This document shows positions 36,263-47,469 of a stretch of DNA of 64,000 nt, piece after piece. The notes under the pieces are model-generated. The model saw nothing but the letters and a program-made list of their open reading frames with translations, did not search any database and was not told the origin of the DNA. A program made the position numbers and the translations under genes. This DNA comes from Paragordius varius (Eukaryota > Nematomorpha): assembly GCA_964247055.1 (NCBI GenBank), contig OZ176054.1:8804001-8868000 (forward strand), read 5' to 3'. The first letter of the stretch is position 1; each line of letters opens with the position of its first letter.

Positions 36263-39200
36263 CATCATTCTATGGCCAATAATTGTATATTAGTTATGAA
36301 TTATATAATTTAGTTTTAAGGATTTATTGATTTAATTTTTATGCAATTGATTGATCATGTATATCTTTATTATTTAAAAACATATAATGATTAATTAATT
36401 ATATCATGTTAGTATAGTTTAAAAATAATTAATTTTTGTTTATTTTGTGTCAAATGTCAAATTTAATAGGAAAAATTATATATGTAGATTTTTTATGATA
36501 TTTCTGTTTTCATGGTATCGTGTTACAATCGAATTCTACTAATGTTCAAACTAAGAGTAAAAACAAATCATTTCATAAGAAACAAATATAATGTAATTAA
36601 TTGAACTTTCGACTAACTTACAACAACATGTATTTTGGCGGAAAACAAATTGACTGTTATTAATTATATATTTTTTATATACTTGTAAAAAAGTACAAAT
36701 ATAAATTCCAAGCTGCCAAGCCGTAAATAAAACTAATATATAATAGCAATGGAAAAATCAAATTATTTATGTAAAAACGATTTTGCCAACATTCATAATT
36801 TAATAACATAGGTTTTAAAAAAACATAATTTTGATTCAAATTTATTGTAACCTTAAATTTATTATCTTAATAAGTTAGCCTCAGTAAATACGCATTGTAT
36901 TAGGTTGACATTTAGCGAAAAGTCCACTCACTTAAGTCAAATTTTGTATGATAAACATTCAAATTTTCTAATATTAAAAAAATAAAAACATGGTTGATTT
37001 AAATATAATCGAAAAATGATGTCCACATTGGCGTAAATAATGCTAATATTTTTTCGTAATAAATTTTAAAATAGCTATTATAAAAATTATTATGCTACAT
37101 TATTTTTATTAGTTTGGTTTTTCATTCATCATTAATCAATTTTTCTATTTAGCTAACAATTTTTTGGCATTTCTAATTATTGGTATATTAAAAAAAATAA
37201 TAAGTAACATAATTTATAGTTTATCAAAATTACATTCGATTTAAATAATGAAAATTTATTTATTTATTTTATGGAAAAAACTGTGATAATCTGTTAAACG
37301 ATTATATTGATTTAAAATAAATTTAATGGGTTTTTAATTAAAAATATATTATGAAAATAAATATATGCAATTTTATTAATAGTTAAAATAATCGTAATAG
37401 ATAATGATGAAATCATTAATAATTCAATTGTGATACCATAATCTAGATATTAATTTTTTTCGATAATTTAGCTACAAAAGTGATAATGTGAAATATGAAT
37501 TGACATCTAAATTTGTATATTTATTTAATTTCCAAAAATCAAAAATATAGCCACATAAACGCAAAAAACTGAATCGCTCAAACGCAGTATTTGAAATGAT
37601 TGGATCTGAGAGAAATTTGTTTTAGAGTCTATAAAATTTATAGATTGACTAAAATTTTAAAGGTGGGCTTTCACAAATATTATTTCTTAAACGATACTAA
37701 ACTTATGACGCTCATCTTTTTAAAGTTGCATACCTAAAGCTATCATTAGAATTTGCAATACTAATTAATATGTAATTTCTAATAGTCTTAAACACAGACA
37801 AAACACCCTAACTTAATTGGGTTTTGATGTTTAAATTTTTGGTCAATCAGCGATATATAAATTATGAAGAGCAAAGAGTTTTGAATTGTTTAATATTTAA
37901 GTATCTTTTTAGCCGTAATAACTTAATATAGTTATTAAAATACACTAAAATATATCTCAAGAAAATACCATATTAAATCAAATAAAAACGGTTAGCATAT
38001 TAACCAAAATCACTTCAAAAATTAAGAAAAATTTGCAAAACATAAAGGGGCCTTATGTAACAAAACGACGATTTTAATTTCGCTATTGCAGCATGTAATG
38101 TAAATATCATAAATCTGTTTAAAGCTTTATATATAAACTTGATTTCAATTGGTCACCTAAATTAACATTTATTTTTATCTCCAAAATCAAATATATTCTT
38201 TGTAATAAAAAAATTCATATATCAAATAATACGGAAATGTTTCTGAAAAAAAATCGTTCAAAAACGAATATGTATGTTAATATCTGGTAAAAAGTGAATT
38301 TATATCTCCTCATGCATATTTATTATTATACGAAACTAGTCACAGTATCAAAATATATTTTTTCTAAATGTTATTTTTATAATATTAAATTAACTATCTA
38401 ACCACTTTTATTTACCGTTTGCATAATGCAAAAAAATATATAAAACAAAGTAGCGTTTAGGGAATCAAAAATATATATATATATATAATAAAAAAATAAT
38501 TAAAAATCTCTCTAAACACAGGACAACCTTGCTAAGATAAAACTTAATTTAGTATTATTATTTTTTTTATAATAGGACAAAGTTATAAATAATTAGTATT
38601 CTTTTGTTAGTTTAATAAATTTTAAATTTTCGGTTTTATATTTTAGATTTTATTGATTCCAATAGTAATTAACATGTTATTTGTCAACTTTGGAGGGCTT
38701 AATTCCATTCAAAAATGTATTTTCAAAATTTATAAGATATTTAATCAATCAAAACTCATTAGGGTTAGAAAATTACGCATAAATTATGAATTTACATAAA
38801 TATATATTATTTTTTTGACATATTTTATATTATCAAGTATATGTTTATACACCATTTTGTAATATCTTTTTTTAGAGATTTCATAAATTAATATTTGAAA
38901 CGTACAAAAATAATATGAAAGTTACATTAATCATTTTTCATATTACAATACCAGATATATCTAATCTTGGTTACTCTAAAGTTAAATAGCTGCAAGGACG
39001 TCCAAATATCAAATTATAATTTAACAAGCATGTGCGACAAAAAAGCCATATCAAATAAATTAATTTTGAGCACCAATAACGGACAAAAACTATAACATAT
39101 TTAAACTAAAAATACAATCCCATTTTAATATTTAAAAAATCGGGGTTCCAAAGGAAGCTATACGATATGATTATTTTTTTAAATAGTAATACTACCTTTT

Positions 39201-39854
39201 TAACATTAAGAATCTCTGAATATATGCTGAAATAGAGGTGAAGAAGGGTAAAATTATATAAATAACGTCTTTAAAATAATATATATATTTTGGTGAATAT
39301 TTTGTACAAATACTAAGAATAAAAAAATATTAGAATTAAAAATTAAAAGGCAATTTTAATATTGTGCAACATTATATATTGCCTGCATCATGCAATACAA
39401 TATTGCTTTATAGTTATTTGTGATTAAATTTTTTTGCTAGAAATTTAATATATTTTTTGTTATTGTACTTTTGCAAAAATAGGGAGGGGGTGACAAAATC
39501 ACAAACAATGTATTATTTTTATTTATATTGGAAATATTGGAAATTATAAGCGTATATAAATTTGTGTTTATATGTTTCTATGTTACTTACTAACATAATT
39601 TGAAACGGTTGTCGTTTTTAACAAGCGTTTCAACATCAAAGATAACCTCAGGAATATTTTAGCGATATCAATAACATAATAATAAAAACTTTTAAAATGT
39701 ATAAAATTTATTTTTTTTGTGTGGCACTCCAAAATCGATTGTATGGGTTACATAAGATTTTTTCGTTTTTATCTGTTACATATTAAATTGAAAGTGTAAA
39801 AGTAAAAATTTAATGGCGATTGTTCCCAATGAAATAGAGCATGCACATTAGTGT
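36263..39854. other. Long gene-free AT-rich stretch
   Basis: 3.6 kb without an open frame above about 60 codons. No RNA gene or transposon end was recognised apart from short TA runs near 38470. Confidence 0.5.
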
Positions 39855-40023
39855 GGTCGATTCACATTATTGTTGGCCAATTGATAATAGAATAGCGTAT
39901 GATATATATATATACAAACATTATCCATAATTAAATAATACTAATTTTCTAAGGTAGGAAAAAATTGTAATTTCCTTTTCAACCATTTGTTGTTTAATCG
40001 GCTCAAAATAATGTGAATTGACC
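39855..40023. mobile_element. MITE family E copy
   Basis: Ends GGTCGATTCACATTATTGTT and AATAATGTGAATTGACC are inverted repeats. It is similar to 41757-41932 and 11504-11693. Confidence 0.65.
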
Positions 40024-40634
40024 TACCTGAATGGCATACTGTATCATTCGTGATGTTAGCAAGTTTAACACATTGATATTCTAAAAACAGTAGTCTATGG
40101 TATAAAAACTTTTGTCTTAAATCAACAATTAGTAGAATTTGTATTGCCAAATGACCATGAATTAGTCCGAACCACATAATCTTGCCTAAATAATTCTATA
40201 TGTTTCATATTTTTTTAGGCCTTAAGTTTCTTCAATTTACTAAATATGGTGGGACAATACCCACGGAATAATTTAATCAAACCGCTATATACACATAAAT
40301 AATGTATTTCAAGCCACTATGTATGAATATAACGTAAAATATCGATTCAACTCCATTATTACGAGTTATATTAAGGTAAAAAGCCAGTATAGAAGCTAGA
40401 TGATGTTATATTAACGATTATCGAGACATATCTATGTAAACAGTAAAGAGCAAAATATTTTAAATTTATATATTAAAAAATTCTGGTGTAATCAGTGAAG
40501 ATATATTAGGTATTTTTTGAAGGCCAGTTAAAGCAACTATTGAAAGATAATGTGAGTATTAGATTACATAAATACCAGATGTATTTATAAGTTTTTACCC
40601 GTTATCTAAGTACAAATTGTTAAAAGGAAATCAG

Positions 40635-40995
40635 TCATTTATTTTATTAAATCTTGTCCACCAGATTCTATATATTTATCCCATTATTCTTTTTGAGGAA
40701 AACCATTCCTCAAGCCACTTTCTAACGTCTTCCAAATTTTTGATATGATTCTTTGGCAGGGTGTGTCCCATTGTTCCTAAATTTATCGGTTAGATGGCAC
40801 CAGGTCTGGAGAGTTTAGCGGATGTAAACGAATTTCTCTTGGAAGCAATTTCAAGGTGTATTTCACTGGGTGTAGAGAAATTAACCTTGCCCTCTGGTTA
40901 GTTCTGGTTTTTCGATAAATGCCTGGTTAAAATTCATCATTTGTTAACCATAGCATGGTGTAACGGTTTCACCAGGTTTTAAAATTATAAAATGC
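40635..40995 (-). pseudogene. Mariner transposase remnant (C-terminal half)
   Basis: Read on the minus strand in shifting frames: a KPGETVT-like start (about 40985), HPLNSPDLVPSN (like the mariner HPPYSPDLAPSDYH motif around the last catalytic Asp), then LEDVRKWLEEWFSSK (like the mariner C terminus). Frameshifts and stops interrupt it and the N-terminal half is absent. It is a candidate source of the TA-flanked MITEs, though no TIR link was shown. Confidence 0.75.
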
Positions 40996-41114
40996 ACAAC
41001 ATAGATATTGCGGATGCTAGAAAAGCCCGAAATCTCTTTAAATGGATATTTATTAAAAAAATATCCATTATTGAATTTGAATAGGCATAAAAGTTGTCAG
41101 GAAAATGTTACAGC

Positions 41115-41165
41115 CAATAATATGTATATATATATATATATAATATATATATATATATACATATT
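41115..41165. repeat. (TA)n microsatellite
   Basis: Two runs of TA units separated by a short break. Confidence 0.85.
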
Positions 41166-41756
41166 ATTTAAATTTAATTTTTATTATATATATTTTTGGA
41201 TCTGCCAATTAGTAAATTATATTTTTTGTAATGTTTAATATCAGTTGGGTCTCCAAATTAGCCAATTATAATTATTTGTAATTTTTATATAGTTTACCCT
41301 AATTGATTTCTATTGCAACGTGGTGCATTATAGTTTGTTAGAAACTGAAATTTATTTCAAAAAGTGTGTATAATTTTGAATCATTAACCATAAATAAGTG
41401 CGCCTAAAAAATAAAATATTTAATAGAACAATGATAAATTTTTTATAGTCGTAATGATTATTTTTTATGACATATAAGCAGCAACACATTTATGCATTGG
41501 TAATTTTGTCCGTGCCATAAAATATTTTATGAGTTGGTTTCGTAATAACAGTCAAAATTTTGTGCTACAAAATAATGCATACAAAATTTTGGTAATTAAT
41601 TTATCTTTTGCGGAATTCCATGAATAACTCTTTATAATTTTTATGAACAGCCTTGGTTATTTACGATTTCTCGCTTGACCTTATGTTTAATTACAAAAAA
41701 ATTTTTTTTAAAAATTTTATAGTTGCGCCCTGATTTTCATCAAGCTCATTTATGGT

Positions 41757-41932
41757 GGTCTATTCATTTACTATTGGCCGATTGACAACACAGTAGTGTG
41801 GGTAAAAACAACAAAAAGTTAAAATTAACAATTTTTTATCTTACAACCAGTTGTTTTTTTATTATCTACAAAATTTAATTTATAACACACGCTACTGTGT
41901 TACCTATTGGCCAACAATAATGTGAATAGGTC
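41757..41932. mobile_element. MITE family E, best-preserved copy
   Basis: Ends GGTCTATTCATTTACTATTG and TAATGTGAATAGGTC are inverted. Inner blocks ACACAGTAGTGTG and CACGCTACTGTGTTA continue the symmetry (about 43-bp arms, 176 bp in all). Confidence 0.75.
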
Positions 41933-42636
41933 ATAAATGTGCATATTTCCTTCAACGCAAAAGGTATAATTAGGGACAGGATATGTATTAAAATATATTT
42001 ATACATTTTGATACGATAAAAAATGATATAATAAAAAAATTATATTGATAAAATATAGTTAATTATGGGCAAGACACTGTTCGTTCACATGTCCATACAT
42101 TGTTAGACACTTTCTCAAAAACCACTGTGATTTTGAAATTAACTTTTCAACCACCTAGGTTCATTTAATTTTTATCAAAGCTAATTATAAGATGTAATAG
42201 AAAAGTACTAAAATTATCTGCTAAAAAAATTTTTAGTGACTGATTTATATTTTTTAACATCTCGTTATTGTCAGCATCGTAACAAAATGTTGTAGTTTAA
42301 GGGTCCCTGTGTCCTGATTCTGTGTTACTTAACATTAACATGCAGAATTTGTCGTTAATTACAAGTCTGGTTTATTTACTAGATTATATTACACACTTTT
42401 CCTAAGCCCCTGTGTTCATATATTTTAACTATGTCTAAATAATTATAAATACTAATACTCATATTCTGGTCTTTTAATATTTCTTTGAATAATGAATATG
42501 TCAGTTTTTGGCTTAATGCAGTATTTTTATAAAAGACTTCTGTTTTTTATATATGGAAATTTTTTTATTTATTATTAAAAATTACAAATGTATTAGTAAA
42601 AATAATCTTAACAATATTTCTATCCATAAGCAATAA

Positions 42637-42819
42637 AGTATGACCAACATTGATTGAAGTTATTAATTATTGCCAAATAGTGAATATAATAAAGGGCAGT
42701 TTTATTGGGATATAGGTATTTTTTCACTTTTTACTATTATTAGTTAATAATACTGCTGACCTTTGTTTACTATTTGGCAAAATTGATAACTTTCTATCAA
42801 TGTATACTTACTCATACTG
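42637..42819. mobile_element. Tc1/mariner-type MITE copy
   Basis: Right end AATGTATACTTACTCATACTG followed by TA (last 20 bases counted). Inner arms TTATTGCCAAATAGTGAAT and TTTACTATTTGGCAA are inverted. The left end is decayed (AGTATGACCAACATTG). Confidence 0.7.
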
Positions 42820-44394
42820 TATTTCATTTATAAAATGATTTTTACACGTACAAAGACAAAAAGGTCAATTATTTTGAGTATTAATGATTTATAGCTTTTT
42901 AAGGTGGTAAAACATGAGAAACATTAAGGTTTTTACTATATTATGTAATTAAATTATAAACATGGAATGAATGATAACTGATTTTAAGTTGAATTGCAAC
43001 GCAACGAATTATATTGAGCACCTTATTTTAACATATTTAGTTTCGTGTATAATTGGAAGACATAGAACCATTAATTTTAAATTAAAATTTACTATACTTA
43101 TTTTAATCAAGGTTGGATGTAAAATGAGTGCTATACTAAATTGTTAAAAATCAGAATTTAATAAAGATGGATGGATGTGTAGCTTCAGTCGAAGTCGACT
43201 TTTTTTAATATTTAAAAAAATTGTGGTTTTTGTTTTACTGTTATCTACCAAAGTATTGGTTCCTTTGAGAAAATTGTCCGCCCACCTTATTCTTCAAGCC
43301 TCTTTTACCTCCACAACTGATTTATTTTAATATCTACTACTTCTCCAATGAGTTAGATATCATAATATTGGGAAATTAGGATAGTTTGATGGGGATAAGC
43401 AAAGCAAGATGATATATCAGGATTGATTTTGCTTAATATTGTATTTAATAATTTGTCACCATTTTGTTTGTTATCCTTCGTACCCATAAAGTTGGACAAA
43501 TAGTTGCAATGGGAAGCGGGGTTTTTATTTTAATAACATCATGGGATGTACAAATTTTATTTTAAATACTTGTGGTGGATGATTCCTTGTTTAATCTAAT
43601 TATTGTTTAAAATAAAGTAAACTTATTAAATTAAATTTTTAGTCGGTATGATTTTTACCGAAGTTGTACGAAAATAAATAGAGATCATGTCCAATGCATA
43701 AAATCGTGACCAAAAAGCTGCTCTAATATTTTTGTTTTTATTACAGTTTTAATGTTCACCCAACATGACCGGATTTTTTAAAATTTTCTCCAGCAAAAAA
43801 TAAATGTTCATATATCATTTGATAGCTAAAAGCTTTAGAATAATGGATATTGCAATAATATAAGCGGTTAAAATATCAGAAAAAAAGTTATTTGAATTTT
43901 TCTGTAATTAGCCAAAATTTAAAAATCACATTTTTATCGCTACATTAGGACAATAAAAATTAAAAAATTTTATTTGCTTTATCATAGCATAAGGATAATT
44001 ATAGACGCAAAAAATTATAAATAAAGATTATATATTTTTTGGGAGGTCCTGAAAAGACTTACAAGATTATAAGCTAAAAATAGCACTTTGGTGTCGAATT
44101 TGGATCAAAAACTTGTTAATATGCGGTAAAAGATTTAAATTTTATTTAAACAATCATTACTATATATAGAGTTTATCTAATAAATCGCTTTCAAATTATA
44201 TAAGCAACAGATACAGAAAATTTTCTATAATTTGCACCAAAGCGGAAGCTACGTACAATTTTTAAATTATATATATAATAAATATTTTTCCATACATTTC
44301 GATGCAGGAAAAGGATCTATCATCTCATATTTTTGAAAAGAATTTTTTTATCCGAAAATCTTCATTAAATATTTTTGGCGCCATTTTCGCCCTA
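42820..44394. other. Gene-free AT-rich stretch
   Basis: No gene or transposon end recognised. Confidence 0.45.
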
Positions 44395-44765
44395 CCGGCT
44401 TTACCGCATTCAGAAAGTTTATTTTTGATAGTTTCCATAGTTTAAAATTAGAACAGCTGTAAACACGATTAAAATAAACAGCTGATTTTTAAAATCAATA
44501 AATATAAAGTAGTTGTTCGTAAAAAATGTAGCCTAAAAGCTTTTTACAAATAATTACTTAATTTCTAACCATAATAGACATTTATTTACCTATTGTATTG
44601 GTAATAGCGGCGAAAAAGTTTAAGATGAGAATTTTTTACAATTTACATTGATGCATGCGCCTAAAAAGGTAAAGAAATCATATCTTTAAAATGGCTAAAT
44701 AACTTTAAAAATTATTAAGTTTCCCAAATTTCAAATCGCACTGGGATATCAAAATTGTGGTAGAA
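44395..44765. mobile_element. TTAA-type MITE copy, decayed
   Basis: The body shares AGCGGCGAAAAAGTTTAAGA, GCATGCGCCTAAAAAGG and CACTGGGATATCAAAAT with 56347-56845. The terminal bases are not recognisable. Confidence 0.55.
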
Positions 44766-45596
44766 GGTTTAATCTCGGTAGAATAACAAAATGTCATGGT
44801 ACACAAAAATAATGAAAATGTGTAACGAATTGTTTAAGAAATATCAGATTAACTAATATTTTATTAGCAGGTTATTGCAATTTATGGTTTCCTAATTTTT
44901 CGCAAGAAGCATGCGGACACGTTTCAAAGAAAATGTCTTTAAGTCTTTTTATACTGTCTCATCCTGCTTCAAAATACCAGGAAAAGGGCTGCAACAAAAT
45001 TAATATCCATTTTTTTGGACTGATCTCAAAGTTTAGCTTATATTTAGAAATTTTTATCGTGACCTCTTGTAGTTATTTTGAGAGACTAGTCCATTTTGAA
45101 GGGCAAAAAATTTAAGCTTTTGAAACATCCATCTATAAATTAAAATTTTGTAAAATATTATTTTGATATTTAGAAATATTTTAATCATGTATCTTTCTGC
45201 GAAAATTTATTTAAATAAGCGCAAAGTTTACCAATTATATAAGCAGTTTACACAAAGTATATATAACATTACTAAATAGTAAGGATTAAAACCAAAACCA
45301 TGATAATCCTGATATATTCTAAAGGAATACAATTTCAGAGGATTGCATTTGCAATTTTCGATAGAATTACCGCAAAAGTATGGTTTTTTTGACATATTAG
45401 ACTTAAGACATTAAGGGGTATGAGAATCCTGATGCAATCTGGAATATATATATTTGTTTTACTAATATATTTTTTCATAAAAATCAGCATATAATTTAAC
45501 CGCCACAATTATTGCAATTATTACAATAGATGCTGGTAAAATAAATTATGTTTAAAAATTAATTAATAAAATGCTTTTATTTGTTAACAGCATTCG

Positions 45597-46090
45597 CACT
45601 AAATTACCTTTTGGGGTTTATATCCCAAAGCGATTTAAAATTTAAATATGTTGAAAAGTATTTAAGGTAAATTTAAAAATATGCCTTCTTAAGCCGAGGC
45701 ACATTTTACAAATGATATTTTTTTAAAAAAAATGTAAAAAATATCTTCTTACAAACTTTTATGCAGTCATTTTTATCCATAGATTTTTCGTAAATCGCCA
45801 ATAAAACAGGTAAATAAATGTATAATATGGTAAGAAATTGTAAATAATTTATTTTATAAGGCTACTATACATTTTACCAGAAAAAACCTACTATATTTGA
45901 TTTTAATATTACCCCTTCGATCCAATCGTATTTTGGAGCCCAATTTTATACTTTAGAAGCCACAAAACTGTTAAAGTTTAAACCTTTTTATTTAAATCAA
46001 AACAATTATTAATAATTAAATTTTAACTAATGTAGTGTAGATACAAAATTGAGTTCTGTATAAAACTACCCCAAAAGGTAAACTAGAACT
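45597..46090. mobile_element. TTAA-type MITE copy upstream of RPL36
   Basis: Left end CACTAAATTACCTTTTGGGG followed by TTTATATCCCAAAG. Right end TATAAAACTACCCCAAAAGG followed by TAAAC, its reverse complement. The internal sequence is diverged. It ends about 350 bp before the RPL36 start codon. Confidence 0.6.
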
Positions 46091-46436
46091 AAAAAGTAAA
46101 AAGACAATGAAGTGCTAATTAAAATATAATAAGTATTGTTTTAAGATAATAAACTTTTATTATGCGTATTTAGGTTTCAAAGGTAAAAGGTTTTTTATCT
46201 GCTGAAATTTAACGTTTCATAATAGTATTATAAAAAAATTTTTTTATTTACTGATTTAGGCCTGGAAAATGTCGTGTTTAAAATAATCTAAAACAGTTAT
46301 TGAACAAATAGATACATGTAAGAACTATATACAAATATGTTAAAGATTTTAAAAATTTAATATAAAAACTTAATTATGGTTTTTTATTGAATAAATTTTT
46401 TTCAGTACAAATCAGCCAATCTATCTTATCTCCCAC

Positions 46437-46793
46437 ATGGGTCTAAACTATGACATAGCTGTTGGCCTTAACAAGGGTTATAAATTAACAAAAAATAACC
46501 AAAAACCCCGGCCTTCTTGCAGGAAAGGAGTACATTATATTAAAATTTTTAGATTGTTAACAAACGCAAGAAATTTGTTAAAGATTTAGTACGCGAAGTT
46601 TGTGGATTGTCACCTTATGAAAAGCGTTGCATGGAATTTTTAAAAATATCCCGTGATAAAAAAGCATTGAAATTTTTAAAACGACGAGTTAATATTTTTT
46701 AATTTTTAGCTTGGTCCGCACATTCGTGCTAAAAGGAAGCGCGAAGAGCTACAATCCATATTACAGCAAATGCGAAAGGCTAAACAAAATTAG
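46437..46793 (+). CDS. RPL36: 60S ribosomal protein eL36, complete, 3 exons with 22-23-bp introns
   Basis: A component of the large ribosomal subunit. Exons 46437-46529 (31 codons), 46553-46687 (45) and 46710-46793 (27 plus stop) give 103 aa (human 105). Conserved blocks: [14 protein letters not shown] at the N terminus, [20 protein letters not shown] in the centre, [11 protein letters not shown], then [13 protein letters not shown] at the C terminus. Both introns fall between conserved blocks, and removing them restores exact family spacing. Unspliced frames stop early. A pyrimidine-rich TTTTTTTCAG lies about 30 bases before the ATG and could be a 3' splice site for an upstream leader exon or a trans-spliced leader; this is speculative. 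Basic composition fits a ribosomal protein. Confidence 0.95.
46530..46552 (+). other. 23-bp spliceosomal intron 1 of RPL36
   Basis: Begins GTACATTATATT and ends ATTTTTAG, phase 0. It joins PSCRKG to [11 protein letters not shown], matching the human spacing. Confidence 0.93.
46688..46709 (+). other. 22-bp spliceosomal intron 2 of RPL36
   Basis: Begins GTTAATATTTT and ends AATTTTTAG, phase 0. It joins KFLKRR to [11 protein letters not shown]. The length is not a multiple of three, so retention would break the frame. Confidence 0.93.
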
Positions 46794-46799
46794 TTCCTT

Positions 46800-46805
46800 A
46801 ATAAA
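46800..46805 (+). terminator. Poly(A) signal of RPL36
   Basis: AATAAA begins 7 bases after the stop codon, implying a very short 3' UTR. Confidence 0.6.
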
Positions 46806-47116
46806 TGTTTTACATTCATTATTATATTGAATTTTATTTTATATACTCTCGATTTAGAGCCCTTTCTACTCAGTTTCTGCTTATTACGATTGATTACTTT
46901 TTAACCTTTTTTATATTTTTTTAGGGTTAGTACTTTATCAACCTACTTTGTGCGCTTATTTTTAAAAATATATTTGTTGTATATAAATAAACCATTTGGT
47001 ACAAAATTAAGTATCTCTAAAGTGATCATTGTGTAATCCGATTATTTTCGTACAATTTTAGTCATGGCGCGGACTTTAATTAATCAAGGGACCAAATGTT
47101 TTACACATTACCAATA

Positions 47117-47266
47117 CATTATGAATAAGTTACACTACTAGAAAGTTATTAATTATTGCTAATAGCATATACAAAGGGCGGTATTATTAGCTTATATTTT
47201 TTTAACTATTATAACCCAATAATGATTCTCTAATAACTTTCTAGCAATATATACGTACTCATACTG
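47117..47266. mobile_element. Tc1/mariner-type MITE, complete copy
   Basis: A 150-bp unit from CATTATGAATAAG to TACTCATACTG with TA on each side. Inner GAAAGTTATTAATTATTGC and TAATAACTTTC are inverted. Confidence 0.75.
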
Positions 47267-47469
47267 TATATTTAATTCGTCATATATCAATTTTGTTATC
47301 TCGTTCTTAGTTTTTTTCAGGCATATTTTTTATGACCACATGGTTTTTTGCTAGATTTATTAATTAAAGGTAAATATTTTTAATCTCTAGATTATAAACA
47401 ATCTAGGTATTAATTATGTCTGGATCAAAAAAATGTCAATATGCTGATTACATCAATTAAATACATCCA

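Noticed and set aside
41008-41238. 76-codon frame with IYIYIY runs
   Set aside because: It is a translation of TA microsatellite sequence next to the mariner remnant.
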